64,000 nt of DNA from NCBI RefSeq assembly GCF_963082655.1, contig NC_081553.1:20211237-20275236 (forward strand), read 5' to 3'. This document shows, piece after piece, positions 54,594-64,000 of this stretch. Each line of letters starts with the position of its first letter. Within the stretch, counting starts at the first letter, position 1. Below the pieces are notes generated by a model. It saw nothing but the letters and a program-made list of their open reading frames with translations. It made no database searches and was not told where the DNA came from. A program made the position numbers and the translations under genes. Origin of the DNA: Stomoxys calcitrans. Taxonomy: Eukaryota; Arthropoda; Insecta; Diptera; Muscidae.

Positions 54594-57500
54594 ACAGATA
54601 TAGCCTCCATATAAACCAATCCCTGGATTTGACTTCTTGACCCTTAAAAGCCTCCATTTCCATCCGCTTTGGCTGAAATTTGGCACAAAAAATTGGTTTA
54701 TGACTTTTAACATCCATGGCAAGTATGGTCCGAATCTGGCGAAAAACTGATATAGCCTCCATATAAATCGATCCCCGGATTTGACTTCTTCAGCCTTCAC
54801 AAGCTTTAATTGTCATCCGATTTGGCTGAAATTGAGAACAAAGATTTGAATCGGTCGATAAACAGTTGTAGCCTCCATATAAATCGATCCCCGGATTTGA
54901 CCTCTTGAGCCCTTAGAAGCCTCCGTTTTCATCCGATTTGGATGAAATTTGGAACAAAGACTTGGGTTATGACTTTCAACATCCACGCCAAGTATGATCT
55001 GAATCGGTCGATAAACAGATATAGTCTCCATACAAACCAATCCCCGGATTTGACTTCTTCAGCCTTTAGAAGCTTCAATTTTCATCCGATTTGGCTGAAA
55101 TTTGGAACATATACTTGGGTTATGACTTTCAACATCCATGCCAAGTATGATCCGAATCGGTCGATAAACAGATATAGCCTCCATATAAACCGATCCCCGG
55201 ATTTGACTTCTTGAGCCTTTAGAAGCTTCAATTTTCATCCGATTTGGCTGAAATTTTGGAACAAAAACTTGGGTTATGACTTTCAACATCCATGCCAAGT
55301 ATGATCTGAATCGGTCGATAAAAAGATATAGCCTCCATATAAATCGAACCCCGGATTTGACTTCATCAGCCTTTAGAAGATTCAATTGTCATCCGACTTG
55401 GCTGAAATTTGGAACAAAGACTTGGGTTACGACTTTCAACATCCATGCCAAGTATGAACCGAATCGGTCGATAAACAGATATAGCCTCCATATAAACCGA
55501 TCCCCAGATTTGACTTTTTGAGCCCTTAGAAGCTTAAATTTTCATCCGATTTGGACGAAATTTGGAACAAAAACTTGGGTTATGACTTTCAACATCCATG
55601 CCTAGTATGATCCGAATCGGTCGATAAACAGATATAGCCTCCATATGAACCGATCCCCAGTTTTGATTCTTGAGCCCTTAGAAGCCTCCGTTTTCATCCG
55701 ATTTGGCTGAAATTTGGAACAAAGACTTGGGTTATGACTTTCAACATCCATGCCAAGTATTATTCGAATCGGTCGATAAACAGATATAGCCTCCATATAA
55801 ACCGATCCCCAGATTTGACTTCTTGAGCCCTTAGAAGCTTAAATTTTCATCCGATTTAGATGAAATTTGGAACAAAAACTTGGGTAATGACTTTCAACAT
55901 CCATGCCAAGTATGATCCGAATCGGTCGATAAACAGATATAGCCTCCATATGAACCGATCCCCAGTTTTGACTTCTTGAGCCCTTAGGAGCCTCCGTTTT
56001 CATCCGATTTGAATGAAATTTGGAACAAAGACTTGGGTTTTGACTTTCAACATCCATGCCAAGTATGATCCGAATCGGTCGATAAAAAGATATAGCCTCC
56101 ATATAAATCGATCCCCGGATTTGACTTCTTCAGCCATTAAAAGCTTCAATTTTCATTCGATTTGGCTGAAATTTAGAATAACAACTTGGATTATGACTTT
56201 TAACATCCATGCCAAGTATGATCCGAATCGGTCTATAAACAGATATAGCCTCCATATAAATCGAACCCCGGATTTGACTTCTTCAGCCTTCAGAAGCTTC
56301 AATTGTCATCCGATTTGGCTGAAATTCGGAAGAAAAATTTGAGTTATGAGTTTTAACATCCATGCCAAGTATGATCCGAATCGGTCGATAAACAGATATA
56401 GCCTCCATATAAATCGATCCCCGGATTTGACTTCTTGAGCCTTTAGAAGCCTCAATTTTCATCCGATTTGGATGAAATTTGGAACAAAGATTTGGGTTAT
56501 GACTTTAAACATCCTTGCCAAGTATGATTTGAATCGGCCCTTAAAAAGATATAGCCTCCATATAAATCGATCCCCGGATTTGACTTCTTCAGCCTTTAGA
56601 AGGTTCAATTTTCATCCGATTTGGCTGAAATTTGGAAGAAAAATTTGAGTTATGAGTTTTAACATCCATGCCAAGTATGATCCGAATCGGTCGATAAACA
56701 GATATAGCCTCCATATAAATTGATCCCGGATTTGACTTCTTCAGCCATTAAAAGCTTCAATTTTCATTCGATTTGGCTGAAATTTGGAATAACAACTTGG
56801 ATTATGACTTTTAACATCCGTGTCAAGTATGATCCGAATCGGTCTATAAACAGATATAGCCTCCATATAAATCGAACCCCGGATGTGACTTCTTCAGCCT
56901 TCAGAAGCTTCAATTGTATGACTGAAATTTGGAAGAAAAATTTGAGTTATGAGTTTTAACATCCATGCCAAGTATGATCCGAATCGGTCGATAAACAGAT
57001 ATAGCCTCCATATGAACCCATCCCCAGATTTGATTTCTTGAGCCTTTAGAAGCCTTCGTTTTCATCCGATTTGGCTGAAATTTGGAACAAAGACTTGGGT
57101 TATGACTTTCAACATCCATGCCAAGTATGATCCGAATCGGGCGATAAAAAGATATAGCCTCCATATAAATCGATCCCCGGTTTTGACTTCTTCAGCCCTT
57201 AGAAGCCTCCGTTTTCATCCGATTTGAATGAAATTTGGAACAAAGACTTGGGTTATGACTTTCAACATCCATGCCAAGTATGATCCGAATCGGGCGATAA
57301 AAAGATATAGCCTCCATATAAATTGATCCCCGGATTTGACTTCTTCAGCCTTTAGAAGCCTTAATTTTCATCCGATTTGGATGAAATTTGAAACAAAGAT
57401 TTGGGTTATGACTTTTAACATCCTTGCCAAGTATGATCCGAATCGGCCTATAAACAGATATAGCCTCCATATAAATCGAACCCCGGATTTGACTTCTTCA

Positions 57501-58385
57501 GCATTCAGAAGCTTTAATTGTCATCCGATTTGGCTGAAATTTGGAAGAAAAATTTGAGTTATGAGTTTTAACATCCATGCCAAGTATGATCCGAATCGGT
57601 CGATAAACAGATATAGCCTCCATATGAACCCATCCTCAGATTTGACTTCTTGAGCCTTTAGAAGCCTTCGTTTTCATCCGATTTCGCTGAAATTTGGAAC
57701 AAAGACTTGGGTTATGACTTTCAACATCCATGCCAAGTATGAACCGAATCGGTCGATAAACAGATATAGCCTCCATATAAATCGATCCCCGGTTTTGACT
57801 TCTTCAGCCCTTAGAAGCCTGCGTTTTCATCCGATTTGGCTGAAATTTGGAACAAAGACTTGGGTTATGACTTTTAACATCCATGGCAAGTATGGTCCGA
57901 ATCGGTCGATAAACTGATATAGCCTCCATGTAAATCGATTCCCGGATTTGACTTCTTCAGCCTTTAGAAGATTCAATTGTCATCCGACTTGGCTGAAATT
58001 TGGAACAAAGATTTGGGTTATGACTTTTAATATACATGGCAAGTACGATCCGAATCGGTCGATAAACAGATATAGCCTCCATATAAACCGATCCCCAGAT
58101 TTGACTTCTTGAGCCCTTAAAAGCCTCCGTTTCCATCCGATTTGGATGAAATTTGGAACAAAGACTTGTGTTATGAGTTTCAACATTTATTCCAAGTACG
58201 ATCCGAATCGGTCGATAAACAGATATAGCCTCCATATAAACCAATCCCCGGATTTGACTTCTTCAGCCTTTAGAAGCTTAAATTTTCATCAGATTTGGCT
58301 GAAATTTGGAACAAAGACTTGGGTTACGACTTTCAACATCCATGTCAAGTATGATCCGAATCGGTCGATAAACAGATATTCTTCA
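54540..58385. repeat. Satellite-like array of about 25 monomers (period 153 bp)
   Basis: GATATAGCCTCCATAT or close variants recurs 25 times from 54597 to 58224, spaced 150-157 bases except two shortened units (54754 to 54867; 56857 to 57000). The monomer also contains CTTGGGTTATGACTTTCAAC, CCAAGTATGATCCGAATCGG and TTGACTTCTTGAGCCTTTAG and is homologous to the internal monomer of the Helentron-like elements. The array has no GTCC microsatellite, subterminal repeat or hairpin at either edge. Both strands show long pseudo-ORFs because 153 is a multiple of three. Confidence 0.93.
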
Positions 58386-59930
58386 AAATTTTCCCGAAAT
58401 CCCATCTGTCAACATCAGTGCCACGTTTTATTCGAATCGGTCAATATGGCCCCCCTAAGTACTTCTGGAGACGAAAATAATTCAAATACAAACTCACTTA
58501 ATAAGGGTTCATTATTAGCGGAATGTTTGAATGTTTTATTTGAATTAAAATAAACTACGTTAAAAATCACCCATTATAATTTTAAATATTTTCAATGCCA
58601 TATTTTTGATCTACACTTTAGCATGGTTACTAATTTTTGTTCCAGAGCAGTAATTACCATTGCTGCCTATTCAAGTAGAAAATTGTTCGATAATTATATC
58701 AATAACATATTTCTTGCAACTCCCCAACCGCCTTCATTAGGTAATTCTATAACTGAAAACATTTGAAAATAGTTTTGGGGGCGAAGGTTTGCTCTCAGTT
58801 CTGCCTTTTCCATATCGATGAAATGAGGTGGAAAACTGAAAGCTGTTGCAATCATTGGAGGCACCGTCACAGTGCACAACCACCATCAACACAATCGCCA
58901 CAATGCCACAAACCGTGCTCGTACGTTTGTTGCTTGGAAATATGCTAATGTCTACACCTTTTAGCTTGTGTTTGGGGACTGTTTTGTTGGGTTGTAGCAT
59001 TGGGGCTGCGACTCTGTGGCTGGGTTGACTAGTTGGTTGGTGTACTGCGATGAAATGTTGTGTAGCAACAACATTTTCCATGTCGTTGCATCGTAAATAC
59101 TCGTTTAATCTTTTTGTGCATAACATGAGCACGCAACAATCTTCGTTCCTTCCTCCATGGAATGGTTTTGGAATAGATGGTTGCTTGGGATGACTGGCCA
59201 AGCTGGCTGACTGGCTGCATCGCTTGCTCGCTCTTGGCTTATTTTGCGATTTGCTGCTGCTTGGTGCTTTGTGGCAAACCACTCAGCCTTTTACCCAGGC
59301 AGCCAGCCAGCAAGTGTATCATCATCATCATCGTTGTCATCATCATCATCGATGCATCCATGGCGAGTTAGTACCCCATCAGTGTGTACTTATCGTGGTT
59401 CGGATAAGACTTTAACACATCCTTGAATTGTGCTTGTGCTTGCTGGAGGTTTAGTGGCTTTAGATTCAACTGCTGTTGCGATTTAGTTTTTGGTTTCTGG
59501 ATTTTATATCGAACGAACGAATGAACGAACGTTGTGCAATGGTATCTTCATGCAATTAATTCGAATTTCTGCGAATTATTTAATTAGAAGCATCTCAGCC
59601 ACCACATACGAGCGAGAATGTGTGTTTGTTAAAGCACGAGTACAAGAGTATCAGCGAGCCTACACCATGACTCCCTAGTGCCAGTACTAAGTGCTGTCTG
59701 CGCTACAACAATCCACTTCATTTGACTCTAAATCTTTTTGGATTGGGGAATTTATAGCTAATACACGAATTTATGTGTGTCACTAACTTGGGGGAAATTT
59801 AAATAGGACTCTAGTGGCTTGAATTAAAAAACAAACAAACAAAAAATAAAACATATTTTAAAACAGAAATAAATAGCAAACAAACATTTCAACTAAAAAA
59901 AAAATTGAAAAATAAATGAAAATTAAATTT
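58386..59930. other. Unique DNA with simple repeats; no supported gene
   Basis: A minus-strand open frame of about 180 codons (59282-58737) and shorter plus-strand frames overlap one another. None shows a domain, and composition looks like frames through CAGC- and ATC-type simple sequence. An (ATC)n tract is at about 59318-59350. GAACGAACGAATGAACGAAC is near 59511-59530. Confidence 0.4.
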
Positions 59931-59934
59931 TTCG

Positions 59935-60245
59935 CGCAAATCAAATGTTAATTTTTTTTCCTAAGGACAATATTTCAATGAAATTTTTTCCTAAAGACAA
60001 AATTTCTATGAAATTTTTCCTTAAGAAAAAATTTCTAGGAAAATTTTCCTAAAGACAATATTTTTATGAAATTTTTCCTAAGGCAAAATTTCTATAAAAT
60101 TTTTCCGAAGGCGAAATTTCTATAAAATTTTTCCTAAGGACTAAATTTCTATAAAATTTTTCGTCAAGAAAAAATTTCTTTGAAATTTTTCCTAAAGATA
60201 AAATTTCTATGAAATTTTTCCTAATGACAAATTTCTAGGAATTTT
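59935..60245. repeat. Degenerate tandem repeat, about 29-bp unit
   Basis: The unit AAATTTCTATGAAATTTTTC with CTAAAGACAA recurs about ten times with substitutions and small indels. Similar units reappear at about 61565-61660 on the other side of the Helentron-like element and the 20-bp minisatellite. Confidence 0.7.
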
Positions 60246-60975
60246 TATATCCTCTCTGGCCAAATTTACAAAGACGTCGAGGGGCCTAACGCAACTTACT
60301 GTCCCAAATTCCAGCGAAATCGGACAGTAAATGCAGTTTTTATGGGTCCAAAACCTTAAACCGAAAGTTCGGTCTTTATGACAACCAAATCTGGGTCGAT
60401 CTGGTCCAAATTGCACAAGGGCGACGAGAGCCTATCACAACTCGCTTTACCAAATTTCAAAACCTTAAATCGAGAAATCGGTCTATATGGCAGCTATATC
60501 CATGGAACGATCTGGGGCTAGTTGAAAGGATGTCGAGGGGCCAAAGATAACTTACTGTTCCAAATTTCAGTGAAATCGAATTGTAAATGCGCCTTTTATG
60601 AGCCAAAGACCTTAAATCGAGAGATCGATCTATATGACAGCTATGAACAAGGAAATCGAGAGGCCTGACACAACTCGCGGCCTAAGACCTTATATCGGCA
60701 GATCGGTATATATGGAGGCTATATCAAAATATAGTCCGATATAGCCCATCTTTGAACTTAACCTGCCTATGGACACAAAAGAATTTGTGCAAAGTTTCAG
60801 CTCAATATCTTTATTTTTAAAGACTGTAGCGTAATTTCAACAGACAGACGTCGGACATGTAGCCAGTTAGATTTTTACGACGATCTTTATAGGGTCGGAA
60901 ATGGATATTTTGACCGTGTTGCAAACGGAATGACAAAATGAATATCCCCTTATCGGGATGGTGGGTGTAAAAAAG
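60246..60975 (-). mobile_element. Helentron/DINE-1-like element (copy 23)
   Basis: Four monomers of the CTTAAATCGAGAGATCGGTC subtype, the leader (TTAACCTGCCTATGGACACA), an eroded ACAGACAGACGTCGGACATG tract (60839-60858) and the 5' end (TTACACCCACCATCCCGATA on the minus strand) at about 60972. Hairpin end missing. Confidence 0.75.
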
Positions 60976-61057
60976 ACAATATGACTACAATTTTCGGTGG
61001 AGAGAAAAAAATTATATGGCTAAATTTTTTTCTAAATTTAATGAAATATTTTCTCAA

Positions 61058-61450
61058 TTTAATGAAAATTTTCATAAATTTAGTAAAATTTTCATAAATT
61101 TAGTGAAATTTTCATGAATTTAATAAAATTTTCATGAATTTAGTAAAATTTTCATAAATTTAGTAAAATTTTCATAAATTTAGTAAAATTTCCATAAATT
61201 TAGTAAAATTTTCATAAATTTAGTAAAATTTCCATAAATTTAGTAAATTTTTCATAAATTGAATAAAATGTTCATAGTAAAATTTTCATAAATTTAGTAA
61301 AACTTTCATAAATTTTGTAAAACTTTCATAAATTTACTAACATTTTCATAAATTTAGTAAAATTTTTATAAATTTAGTAAAATTTTCATAAATTGAATAA
61401 CATTTTCATAAATTTAGAAAATTTTCTTAAATTTAGTAAAAATTTTCATA
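61058..61450. repeat. 20-bp minisatellite, about 19 copies
   Basis: The unit TAAAATTTTCATAAATTTAG repeats head to tail, with a few shortened units (near 61262-61280). It shares the core ATTTTCATAAATT with the 19-bp minisatellite at 26.3 kb. Confidence 0.88.
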
Positions 61451-61704
61451 AAATTTTTCATTTATTTTATGACAATTTCTCTAAATTTAATGAAATTTTT
61501 CTTAATTTAATGTACGTTTTTCTTAATTTGTCTTTTTTTTATTTTTCTTAATAATTATGACGCATTCCCTTAAGACGAATTTCTTATTAAAATTTGCTCT
61601 AAAGACAAAATTTCCATGAAATTTTCTCTTAAGACAAAATTTTCTATGAAAAGTTTTTTTGAAAATTTTTCCAAAAAACTAAATTTCGTTATAAAAATTT
61701 ATAA

Positions 61705-62262
61705 ATCTTACCACAAATCTCCGGGTTTTACTTCTTGAGCTCTTACAAGCCGCAATTTTCGTTCGATTTGGCTGAAATTTTGCATGTAGTTTTCTGTGAA
61801 GATATCCAACAACTGGGCCAAGTACGTTGCAAATCAGTATATAACCTAATATAGCTCATATATAAAACGATCTGCCGATTTGACTTCTTAAGCCCTTACA
61901 AATGGGTCTATAACCTAATATAGCTCCCATATAAACTGATCTCCCGATTTGACTTCTTTAGCCCTCGCAGCCGCAATTATTGTCGGTTTTGGCTGAAATC
62001 TTGCATGTGATGTTCTGCTATGACTTCCAACAACTGTTCCAAGTACGGTCTAAATCAGTCTATAACCTGATAAAGTTCCCACATAAACCGGTCTCTCGAT
62101 TATCCCTGTTCCTAGAAGCTTTAATTTTTGATGGTTTGGCAGAAGTTTGGTATGCAGAATAAATTTATGCCTTTCAAAAAAATTTATTTCGTTGAATTTT
62201 TTTGCAGAACCCGTGGTGGTGGGTTCCGGCCCGGCCGAACTTAGCAGGCTTTTACTTATTCT
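61705..62262 (+). mobile_element. Helentron/DINE-1-like element (copy 24), 5'-truncated
   Basis: About three monomers, then GGTGGTGGGTTCC and the hairpin GGCCCGGCCGAACTTAGCAG at about 62228-62247 and TTTTACTTATT at the end. Confidence 0.78.
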
Positions 62263-62265
62263 TTT

Positions 62266-62520
62266 GCCGGATTCACAATGGGTTACGAGCATTGAGCACC
62301 ATCTACTTCGTTTTATCTCCGTTTACTTCTCCTACTGCTTTAATGTTCTTCAGCAAAGTTACTGCTGCGCTGACATCATTATGCATAGGGGGTATACATT
62401 CTAACCATCAGCAGGTTTCGTTCGGTTTTGTGGTCTTCGACACAATCAGATACAAATACCAGTCAAAAATATTCGTTCCGTATCCTTAGCACACTATCTG
62501 TGTTTGTTTCAGCAGGAGGA
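62266..62520 (-). mobile_element. RTE-type LINE fragment
   Basis: AAAGTTACTGCTGCGCTGAC and GGGGGTATACATTC parallel the RTE copy near 39845-39890 (GGGTTACTGCTACTTGGACC, GGAGGTAAACATTC), in the same orientation. Only a short piece of the reverse transcriptase region is left. Confidence 0.55.
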
Positions 62521-62639
62521 TATGTTTGTTCGAAAACCATTGGTTTGGTGCTTAATTCTTTGGTAGAATTTATGTTTTTCATGTTGTCTTTTGAACACTC
62601 GATTGGGTTACACCCAAGTATTTGTATTTTTCTCCTATG

Positions 62640-62795
62640 AACAGATTGGCGAACAGACGGCTCGATCGATCTAAAATGTGATGGCGATATATTCTTGATC
62701 GCCACTTTATAGGCCTTTAGGCCATAATTTGGAGTTGTAACAAACAGAATGACAAAATTAGTATACCTTCTACAATGTATAATAACATTTAATAA
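62640..62795 (-). mobile_element. Helentron/DINE-1-like 5'-end fragment (copy 25)
   Basis: GCGAACAGACGGCTCGATCG, GATATATTCTTGATCG, TTGTAACAAACAGAATGACA and AGTATACCTTCTACAATG match the 5' region of the family in minus orientation; no body. Confidence 0.65.
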
Positions 62796-64000
62796 AGAAA
62801 ATTCAACATTTACGTATTTCATATTTTTATTATGACTGATTCCGTTCTGTCATTGAAAAGGCAAAACGAGTTTCCGGTGATCGAGGTCGTAGAATTATTC
62901 TTGCGCCTAAAGGTATGCATCATAATTATATATAGTGAAAACCATCTTGTATGAGCAGTAGTTATAAAAAACTTATTGGTTTGCTGGCTATGGGAATCTA
63001 ATAACAAAAATTCTAAGTGGATTTTCCCTGCTTCTTATTTAAACCTGACCCTATTAAAATGTTCAGCACTGCTTTACACTCTAAGCTAAAATTAAGCACA
63101 AGTGTCTGGCATTTGTGCAAACCAAATCTTAAATGTAAGCAAAACTGCATTTAATCCAGCAACAGCAGCAGCCGCCTTCGGCATTTCTAGACTTGCACAT
63201 AACCTTCACGATCTCCTAATGCTTAATTTAGGGCCCTTAGGGATCGTTGTCAACTTAGGCATTGGTCCTCTAGGATTGTTTGGGGACACTCGCTCGCTTG
63301 CTGGCTGGCTGGCTGGCTGAGTGGCTTTGTGCTGGTGGTGTCTGGTATGTGTGTGTAAACATGAGTCGCGCGCCATTACTCAAGTTTTGCTAGTGGTTTT
63401 TGAATTCACGCTGTTCATTTGTTGCTGTTCCTGGTGTTTCTCCCGATGTTGTTGTTGTTTTTGGCTTTGTTGTTTGATTCGTCGTCTTGATTTTAGTTTT
63501 TGTTTTTTTTTGTCGAGAGTTTTGTGGTTTCTTAAGTATTTTGTGGTAAATTAAAAAAATCTGTGAACTCTGCAGTTATCACTGCCATGATCGTAGTCAA
63601 ACAAAACTTTTTTAGTCATCATCAGCCAGTTCGAGCAAGAGTTCACTTTAGATGGCTATATAGACGGCCCGCCGGCCGGCCACAGCCGCTTGATATCTGC
63701 TGAATGCATTTTCATTTTTCAGTTTGCTGTTTGTTGTCATGATGTTTGTTTGCTGTTGTTTTGGCAATGCTGCTGGCATTCCCATAAGGGCACAGTGTTT
63801 GGGAAAAAGGGAAATAATTTCGCTAAAATGGGTAAGGATATACCTACATATCCTATAACAAATATATATTTCTTCAAAAATTTTGAATTATGCAAATTGT
63901 GGTGGAATTGTTTTTATAACAAACATTTTCACATTTCATTTTTATACTCTACACCACTGCTGTGGTCCAGGGTTGTATAACACATTCGTCAGAAATCGGA
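62796..64000. other. Unique DNA with simple repeats; no supported gene
   Basis: CTGG repeats lie at about 63297-63320 and GTT/TTG-rich sequence at 63430-63520. A CTATATAGACGGCC motif near 63657 looks TATA-like, but no initiator or ORF at the right distance follows. Nothing here reaches the level of a gene call. Confidence 0.4.

Noticed and set aside
54540..58385. Many open frames of 60-110 codons on both strands in the array, with recurring peptides such as YRPIRIILGMDVESHN
   Set aside because: They arise because the 153-bp unit is a multiple of three and happens to lack stops in several frames. The same peptides occur on both strands and in every element copy, with no start, splice or composition support.
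58737..59282. Minus-strand frame of 181 codons
   Set aside because: Starts in low-complexity sequence and overlaps several equally long frames on the other strand; no domain, signal or splice evidence.
63650..63730. TATA-like CTATATAGACGGCC with GC-rich sequence after it, a possible promoter
   Set aside because: No initiator at the usual distance and no supported reading frame downstream; one motif is not enough.

Overview
This is eukaryotic, AT-rich, repeat-choked DNA from a higher dipteran, most probably a calyptrate (muscid or blow-fly type) genome. The inference rests on the dominant interspersed repeat (subterminal ATACCCACCACC, a GTCC/GTCT microsatellite, a TA run, an AAGTTCGGC...GCCGAACTT hairpin, and internal monomers of about 153 bp), on insect-type transposons (Tc1/mariner, RTE-, CR1- and LOA/R1-like LINEs, a CsRn1-like Ty3/gypsy element, a tRNA-derived SINE), and on one intact single-exon leucine-rich-repeat (LRR) membrane-protein gene. 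There is no bacterial gene organisation, operon or CRISPR array.

Layout. 0-2.4 kb: the 3' part of a LOA/R1-type LINE (RNase H and C-H-C finger) holding a nested Helentron-like element. 4.05-7 kb: another Helentron-like element split by a nearly intact Tc1 transposon with symmetric IR/DR ends. 7-9.8 kb: two Helentron-like elements joined head to tail. 11-14.3 kb: nested Helentron-like pieces plus a dead mariner-type transposon in a TA run. 14.5-14.9 kb: a candidate small gene with a polyadenylation signal. 15-23 kb: more Helentron-like copies carrying SINEs, separated by unique DNA. 24.5-27 kb: an in-phase 66-bp tandem repeat and a 19-bp minisatellite. 28.8-36 kb: Helentron-like copies, a second repeat family with a period near 130 bp, two MITEs and a (TA)n tract beside a 49-bp palindrome. 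38.2-43.9 kb: a broken segmental duplicate of the LRR gene and its upstream DNA, invaded by an RTE LINE, two Helentron-like elements and a MITE. 44.1-50 kb: a CR1-like LINE interrupted by a complete gypsy element with identical LTRs. 50-51.5 kb: nine tandem 153-bp units of a diverged family. 51.9-53.6 kb: the intact LRR gene on the minus strand. 54.5-58.4 kb: a satellite-like array of about 25 monomers of the Helentron-type 153-bp unit. 59.9-62.8 kb: AT-rich minisatellites and three more Helentron-like pieces. 62.8-64 kb: unique DNA.

How it fits together. The window is best read as gene-poor intergenic (or large-intron) DNA whose history is a stack of insertions. Target-site duplications and one paralogous empty site order many of them: the LRR duplication came before the RTE, Helentron-like and MITE insertions in its copy; the CR1-like LINE was present before the gypsy element; Helentron-like copies served as landing sites for Tc1, mariner, MITE and SINE insertions. 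The most notable biology is a non-autonomous Helentron/DINE-1-like family whose internal monomer also appears to have expanded into a stand-alone satellite array. All ages and classifications come from reading motifs by eye; no alignment or database search was run.
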